From Archegozetes longisetosus (lineage: Eukaryota > Arthropoda > Arachnida > Sarcoptiformes > Trhypochthoniidae): a stretch of DNA of 64,000 bases. Below are positions 1 through 12,500 of the stretch, in pieces. Position 1 is the first letter of the stretch; every line of letters begins with the position of its first letter. The notes under the pieces are model-generated. The model made no database searches. It was not told where the DNA came from and saw only the letters and a program-made list of their open reading frames with translations. The stretch covers positions 2,247,843-2,311,842 of the forward strand of contig JAEMBT020000003.1 in NCBI GenBank assembly GCA_018873245.2, in the 5' to 3' direction. Position numbers and translations under genes: made by a program.

Positions 1-1641
1 CAAATTTCAACAGTTTTGTTTTGCTGACTCATTCATTAAGTCACTGAAATTACAAATCAATTGAGATGTAATTACTTGTTAAGAATTATAATTTAAGCTC
101 GAAAAATAAGCACCTCTTCATTCATTTATGTAAATTAGTCATTATTTTTGTTTAAGATTGCATCGATTTCAAATATAATACTTATAGCATTTATAAGAGA
201 AGAAATTTTTTGTAAAACAGCTTTACTTTGTATGAAAATGAACCAAAATTCTTATCATCTCCAACATAACAATCGAGATATTTATCTTTATTACAGTTGA
301 AAAATGTAATAAAGAGAACACTATACAAAGTATGCTATAGTTTTATATTTTCAAACAATGTGGATTATTATTATAATAGATCGTGGTTGAGGTGCGATAA
401 CTTTTTAATCTAAAAAATCTTTAACATCATAACACGCATTCTCAATCATTTAGCTTTTTCCTGACATTTATTACAATTACTACTTTTAATAACAGTACAA
501 AAAGTTACAAAGAGCTGCCTTTAGTAATAATATTTATAAATAATTGATATATTTGACAATGCTTCAACATTTTGTAATTTGTTATTCTTGTTTTATCCAT
601 CATTATAACCACAGACAAATCAGAAGGCGATACGGCGATAAGTTTTTATACAATCAAATACAACGCGTATTTGAGCTCTTGTTTGCTTCAAAGGTTGACT
701 TTATTATACTATCATTTTCGTAGTTAATAATTAATGAGAGTAAAAACCATTGCCAACAAATGGGTGATAATAATAGTTTTTATAGGCAGAAAATTCGAGT
801 AAATTAATCAACAGAAGCAAACTTTATATATAGATATTTTCAATGGATTTGTTATGGGTTTTAAACCTAATCCAGGACTTTGTTAGCAAAAGACAATATT
901 TTTTTCGAATTGAAACAGTATTGTTAAGATAAATTTTTTTTCAAGAATCTATCTTAACTTAGGTTATATTGGATTTATCTTCTGAGACTTAATCTTTCAT
1001 AATGTGTCCACTTAAAGACTGAATCCCCATATCCTTCAACCAATGTTATAAACACTTGAATCTGAAGTAAAAGAACATCACATAAAAAGCTTTTCTGGAG
1101 AAAGAGCATCAATTTTTCAATGGTTTAAACTTTGAAGTTAACATTTAGTGTGCGTTTTATGATAAATTTTCGAAATACTTTGCAAACTTTTACCTAAGCT
1201 TGATATTGGAGTCAAAATTTTTAAGATTTATAGAAGAATTTGTGAGGTAAAGGTATTTGAAATTGTGCACTTCCATTAGACTTTATGACTTTATCAAAGT
1301 TAACTCGATTGAAATAGGTCCGCTTTATAAAACGTATGCGTGGGTCATACTCTTCAAAATGGTTATTTCTTTTCGATAAATTATTCAATATTTGAAGCAA
1401 ATCAAGAGCTCAGTTACCGATCAAATATGTAAAGTTAATGTTTAGGTGTAATAAATGACGAAAATATGACAAAAAAATCAATCTTAATATAGAGAACCTG
1501 AACCAAAACCATAAAAACAACTATAAAGACTAGTTATTCTGTATCAAAACATGAATTGGCCAACGATTTAATAAACAATAGCTACTGTACAACACGATCA
1601 ATAATAATTCTTATATTACAATCATATTTGAAATGAATTGA
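1..1641. other. AT-rich DNA, no gene seen
   Basis: Both strands are broken by stop codons every few tens of bases. I see no splice-bounded open stretch, RNA gene or long inverted repeat. Confidence 0.5.
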
Positions 1642-1860
1642 ATGCGTAATAATAATACCAGTAACTGGTTGGTTAACAAAATTTTGGCTTCAAAACTGAC
1701 AAATACAAAGAGAGGCCAAATATTTATTAATGAGGTTTTTGCCATCAATTTTAATTCTTCAAATTTTCAAGTCCTTCAATTTGAACTGAATCGTACCTTA
1801 TTCTACGACCAAATTGACAACAAGTTTAAGATAATAGGCGAGAAAATTTGGCTCTTATGA
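1642..1860 (+). CDS. Small unassigned open frame, 72 residues
   Basis: An ATG-started frame of 72 codons ends in TGA. Its composition is mixed, with Trp, Gly, Arg and several charged residues and a hydrophobic-alternating stretch in the middle (residues 26-50), which is less biased than most chance frames here. There is no signal peptide, membrane segment or recognisable domain. It ends 15 bp before a MITE. It could be a fragment of a decayed gene or chance. I do not recognise it. Confidence 0.2.
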   Translation: MRNNNTSNWLVNKILASKLTNTKRGQIFINEVFAINFNSSNFQVLQFELNRTLFYDQIDNKFKIIGEKIWLL

Positions 1861-1875
1861 ACATGACAACAAGTA

Positions 1876-1980
1876 TTGTTGTAAATCACGCTCAAATTCA
1901 GATTTAGCTGAGACTAACATATAAGATACAATCAATCATTCATATCCTGTCCTATTGTTAGTGAGCGTGATTGCTAACAA
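1876..1980. mobile_element. MITE, family with AATCACGCTC ends (copy 1)
   Basis: A 105-bp element begins TTGTTGTAAATCACGCTC and ends with the near reverse complement GAGCGTGATTGCTAACAA. TA lies directly outside both ends, as expected for the target duplication of Tc1/mariner-type elements. A second copy lies at 4201-4287. It has no coding capacity. Confidence 0.7.
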
Positions 1981-3056
1981 TAAGTATTTAGTTTAGGCAT
2001 GAAAGCTAAAAATTTCAGCAACAAATACCGGAAAATAGGTTAGTATTTCTCTATTGATACTCGATAAGAATATGTTGAACTAACAAGATATGATAGGTTC
2101 GTATACACAACAGTTTAGGTTGAATTGCAAACCAATTAAGATATTTTTGACGAACGACATACTATCACTCTTTCATACAGAGAACTTGATATTTTTGGTG
2201 ACGTTTCTAGTGTAAGTCTATTGGCAAAGTCTTAACGGGCAGTCTATGAGAGTTAATGATAAGACTTTCCGTATGAAAAAGCTTTAATATATACTTAAAA
2301 ATAAAATGTCGCTTAAATTATAACTATTTCTATAATAAGAACCCATGGTATTTTTGAACTAAATTGTAAACAAATTTTCATTTTTATATCGTACTGAGAT
2401 CATAGTTAATACTGAAATGGAAGTATTCATTCTGAAAGTAAATAAGTTTGTCTTAAGTAAATGGAAACTTGTTTTCTCAGTATAGTGTTACGTTTGGATA
2501 TAAATGTGAACTCATCATTAGTAATATTTATAAGTTTTGTACAAATTTTTAGCTTTTCATTTCTTTATTACTACAAATTCAAGTTCAAGATTAAAGCGTT
2601 AGACAGACATGAATGTACACAAGACTTGTAAATACTTGTCATAAACTTTGAAGACTTATTTCACTAATTTAAGAAAATCAACCTTAAGATCCTCTTTTCG
2701 TAGAGTAAAAATTCATTCAAGCGATCGATTCGGACTTTTTTGTATTCATATTGAAAAATAATTTATTCGGATTTTCAAACTTAGCCCGAAGTTGATTCAA
2801 ACATTTGAATTTTTTTAACTATTTTTTCGATCGTCGATCAGTTTCCCTATGATTAAATGTATAAATAATGCGATTCTGTTTGAATTATAATCGAAGACAC
2901 ATTTTTTACTCTAGTTGTCAAAAGAATGCAAAGAATGTGAGATGAAAATAAAGAGCGCATCACTCGCTAGAAATGAAAACTTGTGTACAATAGATAGAAT
3001 GACAAATCTTACAAGTTCTCTATATTCATATCAATTAATATCAAATTACTCTATAT
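1981..3056. other. AT-rich DNA beyond the 3' end of the repeat/CaaX gene
   Basis: This should hold the 3' untranslated region of the minus-strand gene that stops at 3057. I found no clear AATAAA on the minus strand close to the stop, so I cannot place the transcript end. No other gene is visible. Confidence 0.4.
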
Positions 3057-3583
3057 TCACATACAAGCACAAGAAGTTGATCTACTCCTAAACTCATTCT
3101 TAGGACTGGGACTATCATCAGAGTTACCGACAAAACCCGCAGTTGCGGGCATTGTAGACATACTTCTATTCCTGCCATAAAACCCAACATCAAAGTAGAC
3201 ACGAATCGCATTGAAGGCGAATGTGTTCATAGATCCCAATCGATTGCATTGAAACGTCTGTTCCAGTGCTTTCTCGAGATTTCTTTCATCTCCATCTTTG
3301 GCGAACACTTCGACGGTTTCTGCGCTCAACAAACGAGACTTGAATTTTTCTTCCACTTGTGACGCCTCTTTAATCCAATTGTTAATCCTATGGTGAACGT
3401 CGTCGAGCACGTCGTTTTTGGTTATCAGGAATACCTTGGAAGCGAGATATATTGGCGCGGGTGGAGGCGGACCAGAAGAATGCTCGACTTCTGGCTCTAA
3501 AGGCTTAGTGTAGGCCACCCGAAGAATGTGCACATAATCACCGTGTTCTGTGTGAGAGCAGGCTCGAGTATCCACTTTTGTTA
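3057..3583 (-). CDS. Exon 4 (last) of the repeat/CaaX gene
   Basis: The acceptor reads TTTGTAG before 3583. The exon begins with TA, which completes a Leu codon with the T left by exon 3. It encodes residues 290-463: the end of the third domain copy, a short proline run (about residues 327-331), the fourth copy around Trp358, then a low-complexity Ser/Arg/Pro tail ending Ser-Cys-Ala-Cys-Met and TGA. Its GC content is clearly above the flanking DNA. Confidence 0.8.
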
Positions 3584-6500
3584 CTACAAATAAGTCAAAG
3601 TACTCTTCAAATTTAGTTTAGGTTTAAAAAAATTTTAAGACTTTTTCAATCAATATTTGATATTGAATTTGGAAAAATGAAAAGTTTTCTTATGTTCAAA
3701 ATTTCTAATCAATATTTCATATTAGATTTAGATGAAAAAGTTTTCTTTCTGTTTTGTTTCTCTTATTAAGTTTTAATGTATATAATTTAATGAGCGAAAC
3801 ACGCCACATCAAAATCAAGCTCAGATCTATAATTTCCTAAACAAAAATTTATTCATATTACTATAGCTATGGACCTGTCAAAATAAAGTTTACCAAATGA
3901 GTTTTTTGCAGGCTACTCACGATAATAAGAGATTATTTTTAGAAAACTAACCTATTAGAGAAACATTGCAATTCAAAATTGATTGCTTTCAATATGCTCA
4001 TCAAACCATTGGATGCATTCAAAATTTCGAAAAAACGTTTTCCTGAGGGATTAGTCCACTGACTTACTTATTTAAAGTTAGAGGCCAACTAACCAATTGT
4101 CAGGTGACCACTGAGACATTTCAGAAAAATATCAGATAAGAAATTATATTTGAAAAATTGATAAAGTACTAAATTGGCTGTTCTTCACAATTAGTCAGTA
4201 TTGTTTAGAATCACGCTCGCATCTGTGCTCATAATTGCAAAAAAATTACGCTTTCAATATGTTGCTATAGAGCGTGATTTGTAACAACACAAACTGGGTT
4301 ATGTGTTGTGTCACGAATTATGTTTTAGTAGATTACTGAACCTTCAGGTGGAACTTTACATTCAATTGTATTGAACCTCACTATTTTTGAGTCAACAATG
4401 TTTTTGAAGGGCTTTCCTAGATTTCGAGTACTCTTATTGAAATTGATACGAGACTGAAAAATTAATCTTACAAGCCTGATTGAAATCTATCCTTTTTCGA
4501 ATCTTATTTGAGTCTGCTCGTAAATAATTACGCTTTAAGTTATGTAAATGGTATAAGACCACAGGTAAATCGTATTGCATAAATGAGTTGTTGACATGAA
4601 ACCAATTTTGGATTCTTTTGAAAGTTAGATCAGGTTACTACTTTATTAACTAAGCTAATAATCAATCCTAGTTAAAAAAATCAATAAATAATAAGCTTTG
4701 ACGGCTTTATACATTTATCTAGCAATCGATATGTATTGAGTTTCAGAAAATGTCTTATAGCTAATGATTGATCCATCAGTTGATCAGTTGAGTTAATGTT
4801 ACACAAACTCTTTATGGATAAAATTGAGGTAAAATTTTCTAAAAATAACAGTAATTATAATGAATACCTGTGTGTAAACAATAGATTAATGAGTTGACGT
4901 ATCACACCTTACATTATGAGCTCATTGTTTAAGCCTTACAAAAACATCAAACTAATACTCTTATGTTCTTTCCTTTCTTTCTCTTTGAGATAAGATTTAT
5001 GATTATAAAGAACAATAAATCTAACATTTCAGACAATAAGCTTCTAGTATGCACTCAGGGACTCTTTCTATGAGTATAATTAATTAATAATTAGAATCAA
5101 AACTTTATTTTGTAAAATAGTCACTTAGAAGCTCTTTTAAGTCAAAAATAGGGTTCAAAATAACGTTCAGCAAATTTATTAAATTTAACAGTTGCAAAGC
5201 ATTTGTATTTTGATTAGAAAACAGTTTTTTGTGAAAGTCACAAAAATTTAGTGAAACCATCATTTGTACAAATCTGATTACTTTGAAAACTTTTTCGAAA
5301 GTTTACAAAACTATTTGTTAGAGTTTTTCTCTTAACTTGAATATAATTTGATAAAGTATTTGAGCAATAGTTTTGTCTCTCTTTTATAACTTTTCATTTA
5401 TACTTGTTTTAGATTATTAGAGAAGAAGAATTTATTGATTATTTTTTGATGAATGAATTCCTGAATCACTTGTAGATTCACTTGAAAGGAAAACAAACGA
5501 AATGAGATTCAATTTAGCTCAATAAATGCTAAGTATTTCAATGATTCGACTATTTAAGGAAGACTTACAAAATTGCCGAAACAAAAAGAAACATTTGAAT
5601 AAATCTAATGAAGCCTCATCTTTTAGAGTTACTTCTAATATAAGTACTTCGACGTTCAATATCAGGATACAGTACACTTAAAAACTTAATAATCAATGAT
5701 AGGAATCAGAATTGATGTACTTTCTTGGCTTACTTTCCATCAGATTATAATATCTGAAGGTATTGGGAAACTTGTAGAATATTCAATGTAGCAATCAAAA
5801 CAGACTACCAATCAAATTTGGCAACAAATTGATGCGCATCATAAGTAGGTTAATATAGAATGAGCGCTTTCTTGTTGCCATCCAGGATTACCAAATTTCC
5901 AAGTGCATATTAACTTTTCCTTCACTTCACTTAAGAGTGAGATTAACTAAGAATTCATTAATTTAAAAGCCTATCAAATACATTTTAGACTTACGCAAGA
6001 ATATTACGAGTAAGAATCTGAAATCTGATACAATTAACTAATATTTGAAATCAAAGTTATTGAGCAAAAAATCTTATTGAAATATCAATACAACTATTAT
6101 TCATAATTTGATATCTAATTGTCACACAAAAATGCATATATGATTCACTCTAACTTATTAGTTGTGAAGAATCCCCTCAACAGCAAAAATGATATATCAT
6201 TTATTTACTTCTTTTCTTCTAATGTATCGAATGAATTCTAGCTCAGTAAAAGTGATGTCAAGCTAAAGACAAAGCTTTTGGTTGTCTCGATTGAAATGCT
6301 AACATATTGCTCATGGATTGGGAATTCTGACAGAATGTGACCAAATGGTACATATATTTTGTTCTTCGAGATATTTGCTATTTATTGTACGAACATTTCT
6401 GGTCCATAAGCAAAAATCTAGAGATGCACAATATACTGTTTTCTTGAGCAATAATGATTAATGAAGTTTTTATGCAATAGCGATATCCACAAATACCGGA

Positions 6501-9500
6501 GATTTCTTCAGAGTGCGATTAATTTTCAAATTTATCTGAAAAATTTCGATAAGAGATTCAATTTTATGGTCCTGTTTTAAGTAACTTTATGTTATCCCAA
6601 ACATATCTCTAAATCCATTCTCTGAAAAAGTCAAACTTCTTTATTCTTATCAAAAATAAGCTCAAGGCTTAGTCTCACAATATTCTACCAAAGACTGAAT
6701 AGAGAGAGAAGAAAAATCTAATCTATAAATAGAAATTTGGAGAAAATATTATGGCATCAACTTCTAGCTCAAAGTAAGTGTCAAAGAGTTCTCTACTCCT
6801 ACTTTCGATAAAATGTCGGCCAAGTTTTAATATATTAGAGCTTCTCACCGAACAACTAGTTATAAGGGATAGGGCACAAAATGCACGCATCAAAATGACT
6901 TTGAATTGAGCTAATAAATAGGGTGGTAACCAATGGGCGACGAAAAACCGTTATTGTTAGTCACGCCAGACATATAATAGCTGAAAAAGAGAGAGCCTTT
7001 CTCTCTACTGGAGTAATCGGAAATGAGTGGCAAAGAAAGTTGAGCGCATTAATAACATGACATTTAAGTTGCGAATGTTATGTCAGATTCAGTTCAGAAT
7101 CGGTTATCGTGTTATTTATTCATTCAATTAATTTTTTGCCACTTTTCATACATCTATCGATTTCTCTGCCTTTTTTCCGGATATCTCTTATATTGACGTT
7201 TATTCTAATTATGTTTACATAACTTTTTTCATGTTTCCTAAGAGCAAATACATAACTAGTGATCTGGTTGGACAGAATAATAAATTGAGATAAAAATTAA
7301 CTTATATTAAAGAGTAATATACCGTATAATACTTTCATAACCAGGACATTAAAAGACAGGAATCATACTTTGATAGTTTCCTATTGCGTGAAACATTAAA
7401 ATTGATCGATAGAAGTAATGATGAATGTGAGTAAACAGCAATACTAATCTTTACAAGCGTCTATTACAAACATTAGTTTTAATCATTATTTTGCATGATC
7501 TTTGTTTTCGCGTTTTTCTGCACGATAGAAAATATATCGAAAGCATTTAGACAAGTTGTGTATCGAATCCATTTTTAAGTGGGAGTTTTCGAATGATTGC
7601 TTGCTCTCGGAAAACCGACGCTTTTAATGTTATGCTTATCGTAAGTACCCTTCAGCTCTAGTGTTATATAATCACTATTTTTTGTATAAAACTTATAACA
7701 ATATATGTGTACGTATGAAAACCAGAATTAAATCGATTTTTTGCATTAGAAAAAGTTGATTCATTAATTCTATACAGAATAAAGTCTAGAATAGTTACTC
7801 CAGTACTGATCTTATTCTAAAGATAAATCCAAAAGAAGATTAACAGCAAAAACAATAAATTATTGATGTCTTATAGAAGAAAAAACTTAATCTTGTAATT
7901 AATAAAGTTTGTCATGAGAGCAGATGCAAAAAAAATTGAACTTCAAATCTGTTTATGAGTACGAAGTCTTTACTCTGTGATTGTCGGAATTTCCTTATTG
8001 ATTAAAAATAGAGAAAAGCAATTTATTTTATTTTGAAACGTTCGCCGCAAAAACTAAAAAAAAGTTTTGCTAACAACTCAGCTCTAATTGTATGTTAAGG
8101 CTTAAGTGTTTTCGGAGTTTCTTATACTTCAATTTTATTGCTTTTTCCTCTTATAGGAACTAATTTTTCTCAGTCCAGAATGAAATACAGGATATTTAAT
8201 ACAAGAAAAATAAAATAAAAGAAAGTTTGCCTGCGTTTCAACAGAAAAGCGATCTTTTATTTTTATGGTTTGCTAAGTTAGAGCAACCTTAAAAACAATG
8301 CTCAGAAACCATAGAGTTTGGTGCAAATGAGTGGCAACTGGAATTAACATTAATTCATAGAATGCATCCGCCGGTAAATTGAATCATTTCTAACTCTCTT
8401 TCAAATGGCATTTGCTTTTCTCTCTGGGATAAATAGTCGGCACATGCATTTGATAACATTAGCAGTTAATTCCTTAATGTGAATGCTTAATACCGCCCCT
8501 TCAAAAGACATTAGACACTAAAATACATCAGTTTTAGTAAACACTTAATGCCTTAAACACTGGCGATGGCATTCACTTCATATCAAACTCATTAATATAG
8601 CTTAAGACCTACTTTTGCTCTACTTTTTCAGCCTAATAACCAGGCTGATGACAATTTACTTAACTCTTTGGAAAATACATGATAGCTATTTGATTCCATT
8701 AGAATTCATAACAGCCAAATTATTATGCATTTTAGCGCTGCATAGTTCAAAATAATTGGGAGTAAGTTTCAATTAATAGACTAGTGTCGACAAAATTTGA
8801 TTCCTTTCTGGCTGATAAGAGTTGTTAAATATTGTTGTAAATGTAGCTCATAAATAAGAACGTTGATGAGCCTAATGCTTATTTAATCGATTTATTTAGA
8901 GTTTAGTTGAGAAACAATTTATTAGTGAAATGCTACTGTACAAGAGAGCATATAAACAAAAATTGTATCTTAATGTGGAACTAGAGCTAATGTTGTTGTG
9001 TCTCGCCCGAACATTTATCTGCACCTAAACAAACATATAAATATGTTAAGTTTAGAGTGATGCATCCGTTAATAGCAGCACTTTCTGCAATTGAGTCCTT
9101 CTTGTTATATCTGCATCAGTGAATAGTTTAAGCTTTAGCGGATGCACAACTCTATTCTGCAAAAATATAACCCTTAGTTTGACACTAGAGTCAATTATAT
9201 TAGGTGAAAACTTATTGGTTTAGTTCAACATAAAAAGCGATAACAGTTAAATGGATATCTTTCATGAGACCTTTCACTTATAAAACTGAACTACCGGCTT
9301 AGAAAAGAATGGATTGTATAAATATATTGCTACCATTTTCAATATTGAGTATGAGCATTGACCAAATTTGAATAATTGAAAATTTCTAACTTGACGCACA
9401 CTAATGTTCGTCAAATATAAGGTAGACTTTCTTAATAGTAACGCGTGACTTAAACAATCATTTTTCTCATCGATCAAAACCTTTTCGTTTTTATCAAAAA

Positions 9501-12500
9501 ACGCATCGAATCTAAATGTTTAAACTATATTATAATTCGAAATCAAACTTTGATTTAATTTTACTTAAAGTAAAAACATCTGTAATACATAGTTTGAATG
9601 AAGTGACGCTTTAACTAAGAAATGATAGCAATGGATCCTTTCTCTTGAGATAAGTGTTAGAAATCGTTTGAAAGTTTATGTAACGGATGAAAGTGGTAGA
9701 CTTGTATGTGTAACTCAAGACTATAAACGGTATACGAAAAAGGTTACGATGTTTGGTTTAGCAAATCTAGCAGTATTTGCAATTTACAAACATATGAAGT
9801 CGAATAAGTCTTATAAAGTTAAAGCGAAACCTCAATATTTATACAGTATATCATACTTAAAGTCAATATAGTTAAAACAAAATTTTTGTGAAATTTTTTC
9901 ATACTTTCGATGAAATAAACTTCTTTTATCTTCCAAAAGATTATATTTTCATTTGTTTGCATTTTTGTTTGAACAGTATTGGAGTTAGAGGAAAATTGAA
10001 GATAACTACAATATCTGAAGTCAATTTTTGAATATTTTGGTTCATTTTTCTACCTAATAAAGCATTTGAGGCCTTAAATAATTAAATCGAGTATAAGGCT
10101 TACTTTTTCTTTTGTTATGAAAATTTGATTCTAAAAGTCGTATAAATAATATATATAGAAGATAACAAAGTTGGAGAATAAAAGTAGGTGTGCTTAATAT
10201 CTTTTAAAAGTTAAACGATTAAACTGAAATTAAACTCTTTGCTAACACATTCTAATTTGTTTGAGGCTATTCCAACTTAATTCTTGTTTCAAAATTCGAT
10301 CGAATATAAGCTGAAAAATAATAAATTATTGGTTCTTTCAATTCTTCTATAAATCATATGAAAATTTTTATGATAGAAATAATACGAAAAATATGTAAAT
10401 CCATGTTATTTTATGATAAAAGAGCTTTTTTATTAATATGAGGCTTCAGTTTTGGGGGAAAAGCTTACGAAACACTCGATTATTCATTTCAAGTATTTGT
10501 GAGCAAATCATAGAAGAAAAAGAATTTATAGGATCTTACTAGAAACCAACCGAAATACTAAATACCATCTGAGTAAAAATTGTTCATCAATATTATTATG
10601 TATAGATTTTCATAAGCTAGTCTTATACGATGAGCGTTGTATAAAACAGACTTAGAAATAGTGTATACATTTTGTCAAAATAATCCGTAATGTAAGAAAC
10701 GTGTCTTATATTCATTACGATAACCTGGAAACAAATAGTTCAGATGTAAGCCTTCGATGGATTTTATCCTATAAAACTTATAACCGTTTCATCATTAGAA
10801 TTATGATCAAAAGCAAAATATAGTCTTTTGCTTTAGTAAAGCTCTCAACTAAGCCATAGTTTAATTTCTATACTGAATAAGACAAAAATTCATTAATAAC
10901 AGAGCAGTCATGGGTAATATCGATAACTAGAACTAATAAAAATGTGCTGTCTATCTTGTCTGCTTCTTATTTCTGAAGTAATAAATTATTTTTAGTGAAT
11001 CATTGAATGCAATTCTGAAATCATCTATTGGTGTGAACAGGAGTCAATTATCGAATAATTTTAAAGCTTTTTAGTTTTCGCTGCAAGACATTCGCACATA
11101 AATAATGAACGACTCATTCAGAGGCCCTAAAGAGTGAGAACTTGCAATTAAAAGATATATATAAAGCGAGGTAGATCTACTAAGATCCGACTGAATAGTG
11201 AGTTCATAAACTAAAATCAGCTATAATTTGAAGAAAATTCTAGAATCAACTTTGATATTAAGCATATAATAAAGAAATTTGAGTTTCAATCACGGAAAAT
11301 AGTGAGAAAAGTAAAATAAGTTAAAGTCCACAAATTTGATTTCAAACACTAATTACAGGATCTGACCTTTGATTCTTTGTAGAAGAATTTTCTCACATTT
11401 GCATTTATGCTTAGTTGAGTAAAGTAGAAATTCACATTTTAATGGGCGAAGCCTTTGGCATTCATATGAAAGCACGTATTAGTCCTTGTGCATAGCTCTC
11501 TGAGTTTTACGCAATATTAAATTGAATATCTGTAACCCAAGACCCACTTGAGAACATAAAATGCTGCACATGCAGTAAAGTATGATATATATTCTCATAT
11601 GGAAAGCAGAGATTTCAAAATTAATAATAAACTTATTTTACTGCGTTGTGGGTTTTTCCTAATTGAAAAACTTTTTTGCATTCATTGCTTTCAAATATGA
11701 ATACGAGTGAACTTTTAGAAATAGGCAAATCCTATATTTAGATTTAGACGTAGATTCATGTGGTTTTCAATCAAACAGATTTAGTGCTGACCTAAACTAT
11801 AAGAGTACTGAAATACTAATAAGTATACATTAATATTTTTTTCTATTTGAGTAAAACATTCAGTACTATTTTCATAAGCAATGAAAAACATTGTAAATAA
11901 GTTTGAGCTTATTATTTCAATATAATATTGATTGATTATTTAAGAAAATGCATTCGTATGATTGAAAACTAGGAATATGCTTGGTGCAAAAATTGAAAAC
12001 GTTTTTGTATTAAAGTTTCTTTAAAATTTGATCTCCAGTAATCTGTTTCCTGGCATGTTCCCGTATCTAAAAAGTACAAAATTTATTTGGCGCTAAAAAT
12101 AACTTTTGAAAAAATAGTTTTTTTTCAGTTTTGATGATCGGATTATATTTTGGACAAAAATAAAGAACAATGTATTTCTAATATTAGATTTAGAAATGGG
12201 TTTTATTTTGATTTATAGTCAGATTTGATGCAGTATTTGATTGAAAAATATGTTTTGAGTCGAAAAAACTTATAAGTTTAGATAATATTTCACTCAATAT
12301 TATATTTTCATTTGTCTTTCTTTACGATATTATTCAAGTCTGTGCGTGTTTTACTGTTAACTTTTTAAACGTCTATTTCCACTAATCAATAAATATCTCA
12401 ATCTTCAGAGAGAAGTAAAATCTTATATATATTAAAAGAAGATAAAGAGAAGGAAAGTAAAAAAAGAAAAGATGAGGAGAATAGGTACAAAAGCATACAA

